DNA of 64,000 nucleotides from Agrypnia vestita (GCA_016648135.1 JADDOH010003947.1:62001-126000), one strand, 5' to 3'; counted from the first letter of the stretch, positions 1 through 12,313 are shown. The notes: generated from the letters alone by a model not told the origin. Program-made: numbers and translations.

Positions 1-3000
1 GATTTATTATAAATTTCTCATGACTCTCATCACTGGTGTCTCCATCGGATCTAGCATTACCTACTTCTTGCTTAGCTCCAGCGAACACATCTCCCAAAAT
101 GGCTCCTTTAGGCAAGTCCACGAAGAATTGTTTAGTTGTATTATATTATCCTAAAAATGAATGAGTAATGGTGGATATTTGAACATTATGATGCATTTGT
201 ATGTTCATGGTTCCCCATCCACAGATATTAGACTAAAAATTGATTTCTGTATGTGCAGATTATGTCCTATCACATGTGAGGTCTTAAAACTTTTATTTTT
301 ACTTAAGTAACTCAACTCAACTCTTTTTTTCTTTTTATTAATTCCAGTCGTGGCGATGAAGCTGCCGTTATTTAGCGGTGTTTGGCTGTCACCATACCGA
401 AAGCATCACATAAATACCAATGTCATATTTTTTCAAAAGCCAAATATTTTATGTTCTTTACGATAAATCAATTTGATTGTAATTAATCATTTTATATGTC
501 CCACAGCAAAAGTGATAATCCCTACCCACACAACCCGCTCAGCTTGGGTGAAGTTAAATATGGTGGTGCCGTGACAGCGGATACTTTTAATTTTAGCAAA
601 CATGGACATGATGAGACATTTCACAAATTGAAAAACACAACTGTGGCTGAGGAGATGACCAAGAAGGTCAGGGTCCTCTGCTGGATCATGACCAACCCAG
701 ATAATCACGAAAGCAAAGCTTTGCACGTTAAGAGAACGTGGGGTTCCAGATGCAACATTTTACTTTTCATGAGTACTACTGCGGGTAATTATTTAATGAA
801 ACTTTAAAATATTGAAATAGCGAGACTCGCCAATGTAGATATATCTGAAGGTATTTGAAAGTGTAAAGGGAACCTTGACATCTGAAACGGAACATCTAAA
901 CTCCCTTTGGTATTCGATGTGTGAAAACTAGGTATGTTGCAGTTTGTGTATACAAGTTGATTGTTAAGTATAGCAAGTAGAGTTAAAACTCACTAACTGC
1001 AATATTGGCCATAATGAATACGAACAAAACGTATACGAAGTTACGAATACAAACATTAATATTTTTTCCATTTCTATTCCAGGTAAAAATCAGTAAGTGA
1101 ATATTCCGTGTCTATTTATAGTTATTTAGTGATAAAACTCATAATTTGAATATTTTCAATAATTTTAATATCATATTTTGAATGTTTAAACCTTATTATC
1201 TCAAAACTACTCAAATGTCACTAAGTGAGTTTTACCTCTAAAGGTATGATATGCAGTTAAGTTACAGGGTCATTAAACATCGAAGGTCGAATAGGAAGAT
1301 CCCCCATTTGTCGAAATAACGGTGTGGTAATAGCTACTTCTCTGGTAATAGCGCTAAGATCTGCAGGATGCCGGAAAAGTTGGAGGAGAATAGTCAAGAG
1401 GGTGGGAGGTCATGAAGATCACAATCCTCAGTCATAAGGGAACGACTTAGATGATGATGATGAAGTTACAGGGTTACTTTCTGTGTTTAATTACTCAAAG
1501 GCGAGGTAGCGTGCATGTGGCATTGTTGGATGATTGATTGCCAAAGCCGAGAAAATAATGAAGATGAGATAGAGCTACATGCGCTTTGTGTCTGTTGGGC
1601 ACATTCTTATGCATTTGAATCATTCATAGTGCCAATTGGAAGTATCACCATGATACTTTTATTAACACATCTTGTGCAGGAAGGGTATTAATATCTTTTG
1701 CATAAACCATCTTTAATAACTAAAAAATATAATAAACCTCCATCTTTACCTTTGGATATTATATTGCATTCTGTTGACCAGATTTACAATTATGTGTATA
1801 ATACAGCAATAACATTACTTTAGCATTACATATTATGATAATACAGAAAGGTAAAAACCTTTATGTTTATATTAAATTCAAAAATAAAAAATCAAAATAC
1901 GACTTTTTTTTTGAGTTCAAATTTATTTTACCACACACAGGACGATCGTTTCGGCTTATTAAGCCTTTATCAACTGATGAAAATAGTACATATTATTGAG
2001 TTTATATACAAAACATTTGGTGCAAATTTGGACAAACCCTCAAGTATATTGCAAAGAATACATTATCTAAATTGGGTGCAAATTTGGAAAAACCTCAAGT
2101 ATATTTAATACAAAGAATAGTTTCTAAAACACATTATCTAAATTGGGTACTTAAATTTTAAATATCATAAAGTAGGGAATAACATGGTTACTACAAACAA
2201 TAATCTGGACAATGAAAACAAAAATACAGGTGTGTTAAGTGGTTAAAAGAATTTCACGAAATTTGATCATTATGGGAATATTTCAGCTAATATAAAATGA
2301 GTGAACATATATTGTTTAATTTAAGTGGAAATAATAGGAATACAAACAATTGATTTCTTAAATAATAATTATGTATATATATAATAGATATTTGGTATCT
2401 CAAAACAATTATGTAGTATTAAACATATTTAAAAGGGGGGAATAACAGATATTAATTTGTTCGTTAATAATATTATTCTTTAGATTTTTATTTATCTCTA
2501 GCTGCTCCAAAACATTTAGTTTGAAACCTTTATTACAAAAATGTAATGGAATTGGTTTATTATTTGGAGATATACTATGGTTGTTTTGTATCAAGTGCTT
2601 AGCAAATTGAGAAGATTCCATTTTATTAAGTGTAAAAGATCTCTTATGTTCAGTAAAACGAATATCAAAGGATCTTCCCGTCTGACCAATATATATTGCA
2701 TCACAGTCGTCACATTTTAATTTATAAACACCCGACTTTTTTTGTTTATCAATTTTATTTTTACAATTTTTAATGTGGCTACCTAGATTCTTGTTAATTT
2801 TAAAAGCTATGTTAATATCCTCTTTTTTAAGGGTTTTTTTGAGTTTCTGAGAGATATTGCCATAAAATTCTATGGTACCTAGAGAGGTATAAGCCTTAAT
2901 ATTTTTTATAGTTTTAGGAAAAATCTCAAGTAAATTATTTTTATAAACTTTTTTATTCAGAATATTCAATATTACATTTTGATTAAGATCCTTTGATATT

Positions 3001-6000
3001 CGTTTTACTGAACATAAGAGATCTTTTACACTTAATAAAATGGAATCTTCTCAATTTGCTAAGCACTTGATACAAAACAACCATAGTATATCTCCAAATA
3101 ATAAACCAATTCCATTACATTTTTGTAATAAAGGTTTCAAACTAAATGTTTTGGAGCAGCTAGAGATAAATAAAAATCTAAAGAATAATATTATTAACGA
3201 ACAAATTAATATCTGTTATTCCCCCCTTTTAAATATGTTTAATACTACAAATATGTTTTGAGATACCAAATATTTATTATATATATACATAATTATTATT
3301 TAAGAAATCAATTGTTTGTATTCCTATTATTTCCACTTAAATTAAACAATATATGTTCACTCATTTTATATTAGCTGAAATATTCCCATAATGATCAAAT
3401 TTTGTGAAATTCTTTTAACCACTTAACACACCTGTATTTTTGTTTTCATTGTCCAGATTATTGTTTGTAGTAACCATGTTATTCCCTACTTTATGATATT
3501 TAAAATTTAAGTACCCAATTTAGATAATGTGTTTTAGAAACTATTCTTTGTATTAAATATACTTGAGGTTTTTCCAAATTTGCACCCAATTTAGATAATG
3601 TATTCTTTGTAATATACTTGAGGGTTTGTCCAAATTTGCACCAAATGTTTTGTATATAAACTCAATAATATGTACTATGTTTATCAGTTGATAAAGGCTT
3701 AATAAACCGAAACGATCGTCCTGTGTGTGGTAAAATAAATTTGAACTCAAAAAAGAAAATCATGTTTTGATTTTTTATTTTTGAATTTAAAATAATGGAG
3801 TTCTATAACATAAATAGCGTCAGTGTTAAAAAAAAAAAATTAAAACATTTTTATGTTTATGTTTAGTGATTCGAAGAACTAAAGTTGAAATGTGATATTT
3901 TATGTGTTCAGTGGTAGATATTTTTCGACTATAAGTATTGTGTTTTACGTGCGTTTCCTGTACTTAGCAAGCACATTGGACCAAAACTATAAGAAGATTT
4001 CATTGAAAAATATTGAGCGGTTTTCAAGATAAGAAAATTTTGTGAAAATATATAACGAGTTTGTGAAAACATATATTTTTTGCAAAACCCTGTTTCTTTA
4101 CCTGCTAGAATACACATGCGAAAGTACACGGCAGTATCCGACATTTTGGGTAGTTTAAATTTTTTGTTTCTCTTTGTAACTAATAAAAATTTTCTTGTTA
4201 AAACTATGTTATTTACAAACAAGTCTAATTATCTAATATTTTAGTAAGAGAAAACAATGTTATATTCTGGTAGCATTGTAATATTTTTTAGATAAACAAC
4301 TGTTGATTTAAATACAAATAATATGTGTGAGTTATTTTGCATAATTTTTTTTAATTAGCGATGCGTACATGGAATATGTTTTATATCAATATTCTTACTA
4401 TTTTCAAACTATGCTAAATGCTTGTACTATAAAAGTACATATAACTAACCTGGTGGTCTCCTGGTGAGTGTTTGAACCACTAGACTAACAAGCTACTAAG
4501 GCCCGGTTGTTTCAAGTTCGATCAAAGTAAGCGGTCGATAAAAGCATAGATTTTTACGAAAACGGATCGTCTGATTGGTGGAGAACGTAAAAATCTATGC
4601 TTTAAGAGAACGCTTACTTTAATCCAACTTGAAACAACCGGCCCTTACTCTATTACAATGTCTCAGTTTGATGTAAATATCAGATAATACAGTATTATAT
4701 TAATATAACAAGTTATTATCTATGTATAAAACTCATGATGTTACACAAATCACCTGGCAATGCACCATATCCTGCGGAAACAGACAGAAGGATGAATGTG
4801 TTAAGGTTGCCAGATTCATTCACATCAGGGGGTGTGTCTGCAGCATGTCGAGAGGTATCAGTCATAAATAAATAAATATTTATTCTTTTTCTCACATAGT
4901 TCAATGTAACCTGGTGTTCAAAAAATATCGAACCTTTGGTCAGAGGAAACACATTTATTCATACACACTATATTTTTATTCTAATCTCCTTCAAAGGAGT
5001 CCCCTTGGTAATGCACACTTCTCCCACGGTCCCGCCATAGTTGGAAACACTTCTGAAACGCATCTTTTGTAATGGTGTTCAGCTGAGTTATAGCATTCCA
5101 CATAATGACATTTATTTATGCATTATACCAAATTTTATTATTTTATTTTTCACAATTATCGTATAGTTTTTAAAAAGGAATAATTATAGAAAGAAGTAAT
5201 CAAATCATGCTTCGAACGGGTGTACATAAGCGTGTACGGTGGGCAGTAATTGTTTAATATTAAATATGCATATTAAAAAGTAAATTATTTACTGACTACA
5301 TATTAACCTATTCCAGGCCCGTGTCATCTGTACATGATGTGGGCACAGAAGGAGTAAAATAGAAAGTAAAAATGAGAAAAGTAAGAGAAATGTTTTGTGT
5401 TTTTAACAAAAGATCACGAAATATAATGATTGTACTAAATTGATTTTAAAAATTTTCATTGCCTTAAATGCAAACCTTTGACTGAATAGAGTCTACTGCA
5501 ACCTTGATAAAATCTAGATTGTAATAGATTATGTATAAACTATAAACACCTCATTTGTCGTATCTTCCTAAGGTTGATTCCATTTTTTTTTCTTAAAATA
5601 AATGTTTACTTCTTATATTTAGCTGTAGAATGATCTTCTCTCAATCATTTGATTAATTTCATTTCAGATAGCGAACTCCCCTCGATTGCCCTCCCGGTTG
5701 AGGAAGGGTACGACCTTTTGTGGGGTAAAACGAAGGCAGCCTTTCAGTATGTTTATGATCATCATAGAAACGATGCTGACTGGTTCATGAAAGCCGATGA
5801 TGACACGTAATATGACTATTTTATATTTTTAAAACGTTAATTGATTAAGAATTTATGCAATTTGAAAGGCTACCTGATGGAAATAGTGTGATTTTTTTGC
5901 AATTTTGATTAAAATCGTTATTATTTTCTCCCTCATATTTTCAGTATTGCAATTTTCGGGTAACAAAGTGCTTGTAATTGGTTGTGGCAGGTACGTGGTG

Positions 6001-9000
6001 GTGGAGAATTTACGTTACATGCTGTCGACTCACAGTCCCCGAGAGCCGGTGTACTTTGGATGCCGATTCAAGCCGTATGTTGAGCAGGGCTACATGAGCG
6101 GGGGGGCTGGCTACGTCCTGAGCCGAGAGGCGCTTGACCGTTTCATCACTGATGGTCTCCCCTCAGCGGAGAAGTGCAAGCAGGAAGATGATGGGGCCGA
6201 GGATGTTGAAATGGGTTGGTTATTTATGTAAAAACAATTTAAAAGTCAGTACCTGAAGACATTGCTCTTTCTGTCATGACCTTGAGTTAGGTCTGCCAGG
6301 CCTTCTCGCTATAAAGCAACAGTGGCTAGCTGCCATAGCCGCTTTATATAGCCTAGGGTACAAGGTTTTTTGTGGCATTATTTTTAAGTATTCTACTCTG
6401 ATATACGTCGTATATACGTACAATATATACGTACGTGATATACGTACGATAAATATCGATGGTAAAGCTCTGAATACCTGCTCTAAATTCTACTATCGAG
6501 GATCAGCAATATTAGTAAATTTTTATTTTTATTTATTATCTTGACCTGGCGGGTAACATAGGCGACATTTCCCCACCTCCCTCCCTGAGGTATAATATCT
6601 ATACAAATCTACACCATTACATAGCCTAGGGTACAAGGTTTTTTGTAGCATTATTTTTAGGTATTCTACTCTGATATACGTCGTATATACGTACGATATA
6701 TACGTATCTGAAATACGTATGATAAATATCGATGGTGAAGCTCTGAATACCTGCTCTAAATTTTACTATCAAGGATCAGCAATATTAGTAAATTTTTTAT
6801 TTTATTTATTATCTTGACCTGGCGGGTAACATAGGCGACATTTCCCCACCTCCCTCTCTGAGGTATAATATCTATACAAATCTTCACCATTTAACAGATC
6901 TGACCCAACTTGGCATACCTATTCTTTAGGACCCGGCAGAAAACATGAGCCACATTCCCCCCAATATATTCTCTATACAAATCTACTCCGTTTGACAAAT
7001 TTTGCATACTTATTTTTTAGGACCCTGGAAAAATAAAGGTGCCATCTCCATTCTCCCCTATACCCCACTCCCTCCCCCAGGTATAAATTTAATGCACTCC
7101 AAGTTAATTTTTTTTTTTTTCCGTTTTTTTTTTTGATTTTGTTGGAAAAACCTTTTCCAAATTCTTTTTTTTTCCGTTTTTTTTTGGATTTTGTTGGAAA
7201 AACCTTTTCCAAATTCATCCTTATTTACTCCTTATCACCTTGTGTAAAAAAAATATCCCCCCCCCCCTACATACACCATCCCTCTTGAAATGATTGATCA
7301 TCCTAATTGTAAGTCATCAATTTTTTTTAGTAAAGTTACTCTTTAGGACCCTGCGGAAAAATACACATCATACCCGCTCCCCGTAATTACCCCCCCCCCC
7401 CCATTACCATTATATAAATGTCTTCTTTAAATTGACAAATTTGGCAATTTTAATCATTAGGATCATCTGTAAAATGATAACATTCCCCTCCCCCCGACAA
7501 TCTCACTCCTTTCGCCCGTTATAAATTAAAATTAATTCTATTCAATAATTTTTGTTGCACAGCTTAATATTGTTTATCGAGAATTTATAGACTTTGCAAA
7601 ATATTGGTATTCTTCTCCTCTACATATTTTTAACTAAATCTTTAACCCAGGCATCGCCAGGTATAGGTCTTTTCGTATAAGCTTGCAATTAAGTTAGTAT
7701 GGGTACAGTGCATAATACGTGCATGGTTTTGTTGTGTTAAGTTTACGGATACGAGAGAGGCATATCCGTAAACTTAACACAATGAAACAATACACATATT
7801 ACGCACTGTACCCACACTAACTCAATTGCAAGCTTAAATGCAAAAGCCTATACTGACTGCTAGTAATTCGTACAACAATAATTTTTTTCAAAATAGAAAA
7901 TGTGTGCACGAAATGTGTAACATCAAAATTTATATTATTTTTAAACTAAGCTTGTGCAACTAAAATAGGACTAACATAGTGGTCTCCTGGAATGAGGCTC
8001 GAACCTACAACCACCGGATCACTAGACTTGTGTTGAACACAAGGTGTCTGTTTATGTATTCCATGGCAGTACTGTGTCGGAGACATGCAACACCACATCA
8101 GCTCTGATGATGGACCCTGCAATAGGATCCGAAACGTCGAGCACAAAGGTAGTAGAAATTCCAGAAAACTCAAACCAGAAGATATAACACTTTACTTCAT
8201 TCCTTATGGAAATAGGAAGTTTATTAAAATATTTAGCACTTTAGTAATTGTAGTGACGCTGGTCCAATTATTGTCATTGTATTGGGAAAATTACACTAAT
8301 TTTGAAATGTTGTGATGTTTGGCATGTCATCTCATAATGAAGTGCTGAACACCAAAACAAACTCAAATAAAATATAAAATTGTATTTTATATAACTTGTC
8401 ATCTCATGTCATAATACATTGATATTAATCTGTTTCTTTCAGGGATATGTCTCGCTAATGTGGGAGTAAAAGCTGGAGACACGAGGGATTCCCTGGATAG
8501 GGGACGATTCTTCCCGTTTAAGCCAGAATATCATCTCGTTCCTGGAGATATTGATAAGACTGGTTGGTACTGGGAGTACATGTATTACAAATCTGAAGTA
8601 GTAAGATTTTTTAAATTATTGAAATTTGGTTAATAAGTTCACCTTTTATATGTTATCCCACAAAATAAGTTAAAATTCTTCAGTTCTGAAAAATTTCCAT
8701 ACGAGTTGCGTATTTTTTTAGGCTTTAATAATCAATAATAGTTTCTGCATCTCAATGTTTCCTGTCTAAGTAATTAAAATATTAATTAACAAAACTTAAC
8801 TTATCCCTAGAAATAAATCTTTATAATAGGTATTTTGGAACACAAAACTTTGTTTGACATTCCTAAAAATGAATAAGGGGTGCAATAAAATAAGCTTCCT
8901 AATATTTGAATAGGCCAATAAAATTTACTGCCCAAAAGAATAACAAAAATCAACAAAATGGGTGACTCTATAAATAATTCTTACAGAGCTACACTTAACT

Positions 9001-10350
9001 TAATTTTTGTTTTATTTTCATTTAGCTTGAACTATGCAAACTCTTAATTGCTTGGGTGACTAAAAAAAACCATTTCTGAAAATACACAATAATTATATTA
9101 GCACATGCACCAGATAATCAATAATACCAGGAGTCGTGTCAGTACTATAATATTTTCATCTTATCATCATCATCATGTACTTTTTTGTCAATGCAATGAA
9201 TTCTTTTTTTTATGCTTTTTAATTTATTTATACAAGATAATATTGGTTAATTCATAAATTTTTATACATTTTAATCTTCTTCTTCTTCATCAGCCTTCAT
9301 TTCTCCACTGCTGTATACAGGCCTCTTCCATACCCTTCCATCCTTCCTTTTTGTTTGCTAATTGTAGCCATTTCTTTCCCCCCGGCTATATCGTTGGCCC
9401 ATCTCTTTTGAGGTCTTCCGATGCCTCTTTTATTCTCCCAAGGTCTCCATTTCAGAACTCTGGGAGGCCATCTTGTAGCATCCTACCTTGCAACATGTCC
9501 TACCCATTGCCATTTTGGCTTCGCTACACGATTCGTGATATCCACTACTCTAGTTCTGCTCCTAATTTCGTCATTTTCTATTTCTTAGGCTTACTCCAAG
9601 CATGGATCTCTCCATGGAGCGTTGCGTGCATTTGAGCTTTTCTACACTTTTCTTTGTAAGCGCCATAGTCTCCACTTCATACGTCATCACTGGCAGTATG
9701 CATGATTCAAAGGCTTTTCTTTTTAGGCTAATTGGGATCTCTTTGTTCTCGAAGATATGTTTGAGTTTGCCAAAAGCAGCCCAGCTCATTCCTATTCGTC
9801 ATAATTCCTATTCGCTCAGTTCATTCCTATTCATTTTAATAATCTAGTTATGTATGTATGTAATCTTCAATCTTCCACCGAGTACAGTTTTTTTTTGCCA
9901 CACTAAGGGCCGGTTGTGTCATAGTAGTGTGTTATAGTAATCTTTCATAAAAACCATAGATTTTTATGAAAAGAGGTAGTGTATTTGGAAAACGCTAGAA
10001 ATAATAGTTTAAATGAAAGTTTACTATAATCCATGTTGATACTACCGGCCCTAACTCAGTAAAACTCGTTCTGTGAGAATAACGTGTTGGTCTTCCGGAA
10101 TGAAGTTCACACTCCCACCGCTAGACAAACTCCCACATACAAGCATTTTAATTTGTATTTTTTCCAGGGTTTAAACTGCTGCTCAAACAATGCAATATCT
10201 TTTCATTACATCGATCCGAAACAGATGTATGTCATGGAATATCTTATTTATCACTTGAAACCTTTCGGTTGGTTCGACTACCAGATGGATGAAGAAAGAA
10301 AAGGTCTTGAAGGCAGCAGCATTTCTCCAGTCAGCCAAAACTCTAAATGA
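1..10350 (+). CDS. C1GALT1: Core-1 beta-1,3-galactosyltransferase (T-synthase), 5' end at window edge
   Basis: Transfers galactose from UDP-Gal onto GalNAc-alpha-Ser/Thr in the Golgi, building the core-1 O-glycan. Exons read as about 1-129 (end uncertain), 507-784, 5668-5806, 5991-6214, 8443-8600 and 10168-10350. From 507 on, all phases agree and give 326 residues, plus about 43 from exon 1; the family is usually about 360-390 aa. Exon 1 encodes a type II membrane anchor ([16 protein letters not shown]). Later exons show [24 protein letters not shown], the metal-binding DxD in [35 protein letters not shown], the acidic GAEDVEMG motif, [10 protein letters not shown] and a C-terminal [12 protein letters not shown]. 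The start may be the ATG at 20, but the frame is open to the window edge. Donor choices at 116 or 130 were not settled; only 130 (GTTTAG, weak) fits the phase of exon 2. Identity is firm; the exon 1 boundary is not. Confidence 0.93.
1290..1465 (+). mobile_element. LINE 3'-end fragment
   Basis: The plus strand reads like the C-terminal tail of a non-LTR retrotransposon ([18 protein letters not shown]) followed by a short GAT microsatellite at about 1451-1463, which is a common LINE tail. Only the last hundred or so bases survive. It lies in C1GALT1 intron 2. Confidence 0.45.
2409..2969 (-). pseudogene. GIY-YIG endonuclease domain of Penelope-like element (5'-truncated)
   Basis: The 186-residue reading frame has [20 protein letters not shown] followed by [14 protein letters not shown], the GIY-YIG nuclease signature with the catalytic Tyr, Arg and downstream His that in Penelope-like retroelements follows the reverse transcriptase. 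A CCHH-like KLKCDDC motif precedes it. Residues 1-60 ([20 protein letters not shown]) fit the linker after the RT thumb. The RT itself is missing, so the element is dead on arrival. Confidence 0.85.
3010..3261 (+). pseudogene. Second, shorter Penelope endonuclease fragment
   Basis: Encodes the same C-terminal residues as the left copy, from the FTEHKRSF region through [20 protein letters not shown] and LLNMFNTT, on the opposite strand. It begins inside the endonuclease domain, so the GIY-YIG catalytic start is missing. Confidence 0.8.
4388..4495 (-). mobile_element. tRNA-derived SINE, minus strand
   Basis: On the minus strand this has a degenerate tRNA-like head (box B-like GGTTCAAACACTC) and a tail containing the same words as the SINE at 25785-25950 (the stretch around 'AAGCATTTAGC..AGTTTGAAAATAGTAAGAATATTGA'), so both belong to one family. 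Confidence 0.5.
4496..4646. mobile_element. Tourist-like MITE (GGCCCGGTTGTTTCAAGTT family)
   Basis: A 150-bp foldback whose ends read GGCCCGGTTGTTTCAAGTT and its reverse complement, with internal CATAGATTTTTACG also inverted. It is flanked by TAA/TTA, the 3-bp target typical of PIF-Harbinger-mobilised MITEs. Other family members lie at 28560, 31357 and 44172. Confidence 0.75.
4985..5105 (-). pseudogene. mariner transposase C-terminal remnant
   Basis: The minus strand translates to [20 protein letters not shown] followed by [17 protein letters not shown], matching the conserved mariner C-terminus (F..CF..W..R...C....G.YFEGD). Only this tail is recognisable. It lies in C1GALT1 intron 2. Confidence 0.65.
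6348..6893. repeat. 273-bp tandem duplication, two units
   Basis: Two near-identical units start with ATAGCCTAGGGTACAAGG at about 6348 and 6621. Each contains a run of ATATACGTACG-like palindromes and ends with CTATACAAATCT. They differ by scattered substitutions. The block lies in C1GALT1 intron 4. Confidence 0.85.
6894..7560. repeat. Degenerate array related to the 273-bp unit, with poly-pyrimidine tracts
   Basis: Partial, diverged units repeat phrases such as TTTAGGACCC, a C-rich run, and GGTATAA. At 7106-7217 a roughly 57-bp sub-unit (poly-T, CCG, poly-T, GATTTTGTTGGAAAAACC) occurs twice. C homopolymers occur at 7257 and 7390. No coding potential. Confidence 0.6.
7662..7852. mobile_element. 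Foldback MITE, 191 bp
   Basis: Terminal arms TATAGGTCTTTTCG / GCAAAAGCCTATA continue through GCTTGCAATTAAGTTAG and its complement, then GTTAAGTTTACGGAT and its complement, leaving a tiny loop. It is a nearly complete palindrome with no ORF. Confidence 0.75.
7945..8025 (-). mobile_element. tRNA-derived SINE head, minus strand
   Basis: Shares GTGGTCTCCTGG..TGAGG.TCGAACC with the SINE at 4388 and a similar fragment at about 10085-10130 just before the last C1GALT1 exon. On the minus strand it shows the box B-like GGTTCGAGCC. Truncated. Confidence 0.45.
8090..8145 (+). repeat. Repeat fragment with CTGATGA...GAAACGTC motif
   Basis: The stretch contains CTGATGATGGACC, a short loop, GGATCC and GAAACGTCGAGC. 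This pattern is widespread in Penelope-type and other repeats and superficially resembles a hammerhead core. I could not draw proper stems I and III, so I call it only a repeat fragment. Confidence 0.3.
9283..9800 (-). mobile_element. RTE-like LINE 3' fragment
   Basis: The minus strand encodes the region after the reverse transcriptase: [60 protein letters not shown]. Further on, in shifted frame, come [27 protein letters not shown] and [17 protein letters not shown]. It ends in a CTT/GAA microsatellite. Stops and frameshifts show it is dead. Confidence 0.8.
9903..10053. mobile_element. Tourist-like MITE, diverged member
   Basis: Ends AAGGGCCGGTTGTGTCATA and TGTTGATACTACCGGCCCT form terminal inverted repeats flanked by CTAA. 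It has the CATAGATTTTTATG internal motif of this MITE group, but the arms differ from the main family. A related short copy is at 56812. Confidence 0.6.
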
Positions 10351-10467
10351 GACGTAGTTATAGGTCGACCACAATCAAAAGACCATTCCGTAGCTTTCTC
10401 CGGTAAGAAAAAAGCGGGGGAAAGTTACCTGGCAAGCCCATATTACAAGCCTCAATATGATATTCCA

Positions 10468-10473
10468 AATAAA
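10468..10473 (+). promoter_or_regulatory. Candidate polyadenylation signal of C1GALT1
   Basis: A canonical AATAAA lies 118 bases after the C1GALT1 stop codon. It is the first such hexamer downstream, so it probably ends the short form of the transcript. The region is AT-rich and chance hexamers are common. Confidence 0.5.
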
Positions 10474-10733
10474 TATATATTTTTTCGTTTAAAAAAGGTT
10501 ACTTGCTTACTAGAAAAACTTCTTTTGTGTTCATTTTTTCCATCGTAACAACACAAATATTTTTTGCGCTCATTCTTTAGAATGCGGTCTAGCTACAGTG
10601 ATGAAGGTTCCTGTGAGGTTTCAGCTGTAACTCAAGCTGAGAAGGCTGTGAGATAAATGGTGAGGCATGAATGTTGCTATAAAAATTAAAATCTGTGAAT
10701 TATCAAAATATTTTTAGTGTGGTTTGAACTATA

Positions 10734-11271
10734 CAGGGTTATTTGGAAAACATTAATAACCTCGCAGAATTATACTCCTGCCTTGATTATGAGTCGAAAA
10801 TGTTCAAGCTATTATGACCTAATATCAATAGTTAAGGAATATGCGACGTCAAATTTAACATTTTTTTTTCAATATTTCCAACTTACTTTTTGTAAAACGT
10901 TGGACTATCATTACAGTAACTTATATCGAGTATGAAAAATTCATTCCCTTTAATACAAGTCAAATAAAAAAATAAAAACCTTTGAATTCCAATTGGAAAA
11001 CGTTCCAATTGTATTTTTTTCAGGGTTTTAATCATTTTATTTAACTTGTATTGAAACAAATGAATTTTTCGTAATTGATATTAGTTACTGTAATGATAGT
11101 CCAACGTTTTACAAAAAAATAAGTCAGAAATATTGAGAAAAAATGCAAACTTTGATGTTACATATCTCCATAACTATTGATATTAGATCATGATAGCTTG
11201 AACATTTTCGACTCATAATCAAGGCAGGAGTATAGTCCTGCGAGGTTATTAATGTTTTACAAATAACCCTG
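10734..11271. mobile_element. 538-bp foldback element, TA target site
   Basis: The arms CAGGGTTATTTG...CAAATAACCCTG extend for about 250 bp each with few mismatches, including ACCTCGCAG, CCTTGATTATGAGTCG and CAATATTTC. It is flanked by TA on both sides, as for mariner-type MITEs. Related copies or pieces are at 40310, 40500, 40851, 46622 and 48626. It lies just downstream of C1GALT1. Confidence 0.75.
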
Positions 11272-11275
11272 TATA

Positions 11276-12310
11276 AAGGGCATCCTACCACTGAGTTCCA
11301 ATAATCCGATTATCAAACATAGTCATCTATTAAAATTAATAAAAATTCTCATTTCAGTACGATTGGTACTGAGCATCCTATGTCAGTCAAAGGAGTTTTA
11401 TTCAATCAAGGAGTATTCAAATTCACAAAGACATTTTTAAGGAAATATCTACTAATTCAACTTGAGTTACTATGTAGTTATTAAAAACCAATTTTGTCAA
11501 AATAGGAAACAATATTTTCAGATATTCATATTTTTTATTGTAGCAAAAGTCAAGCCTCGCTTTATGTCTGTCCTGATCTGTGTATATATTATTTATCTAT
11601 GGGTCTGTCCAGTTACTACCATGTGAGTCTTAACTAAATTAGGTTTATAAAGAAAATAAATATTTATATTCATTGTAAATTATTCAAAAACAATTCTTTT
11701 ATTTAAATTATCCTCCTCATGTAGCTTTATGGTTTCTTATGAATTTTTTTGTAGAATAATTGACATATTAAATGTATTAAAACAATAAAAATTGGAGGAG
11801 CGTGTTACTCATGTATGCGTGGTAGAAGTTATACTTCTTTGGCGTAATTGTGAAAATTGATATTTATGTATTGTACAATGTTAATAGTATGATGTCTAGG
11901 GAGATGATAAATATGATTGATAACACTTTAATGTAGTTGAATTATTAATATTTGTTATTGAAGTGAATAATTTTTAAAATTATGAAATATGTAGGTACAT
12001 TATAAGCATAGATAAGAGAGAAGACATAATCTTGATTGACTATATAAAAAAGGGAAGAATGATAACTGGCTGATATTATGCTGATTTGCCGCATAATCAG
12101 TTAAATGCATATGTACAAGAAAGAAGTGTCATACCATCACGATAACCCACCCTCTCATTCGTCCGCTGTCGCAACTACTAAATTAGTCAAATCAGCTTAT
12201 GAATTGCTGCCTCATCCACCACACCACTCGATATGGCTCCTTGTTATTTTGTTTTGTTCCCAAATTTAAAAAATGACTCAGTGGAAAAATATTCGGGACA
12301 TTCAGAGGTC
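11276..12310. other. AT-rich intergenic stretch
   Basis: No ORF, RNA gene or repeat boundary could be supported in this stretch. It may include an alternative distal 3' UTR of C1GALT1; AATAAA occurs near 11655. Confidence 0.4.
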
Positions 12311-12313
12311 TTT

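Larger units (their letters stand above)
1868..3792. mobile_element. Penelope-like element, two partial copies head to head
   Basis: An 1.9-kb inverted repeat. The left arm (about 1868-2690) and right arm (about 2988-3792) are near-identical reverse complements, separated by about 300 bp present only in the left copy. The left copy, on the minus strand, encodes the C-terminal part of a Penelope polyprotein. The right copy, on the plus strand, is truncated inside the endonuclease domain. Both copies have their 3' ends pointing outward. The reverse transcriptase core is absent. The structure lies in C1GALT1 intron 2 and would form a hairpin in its pre-mRNA. Confidence 0.85.

Noticed and set aside
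8096..8140. CTGATGA...GAAAC as an intact hammerhead ribozyme
   Set aside because: Stem II needs a bulge plus an extra base after the core, and no consistent stems I and III or NUH site could be drawn.
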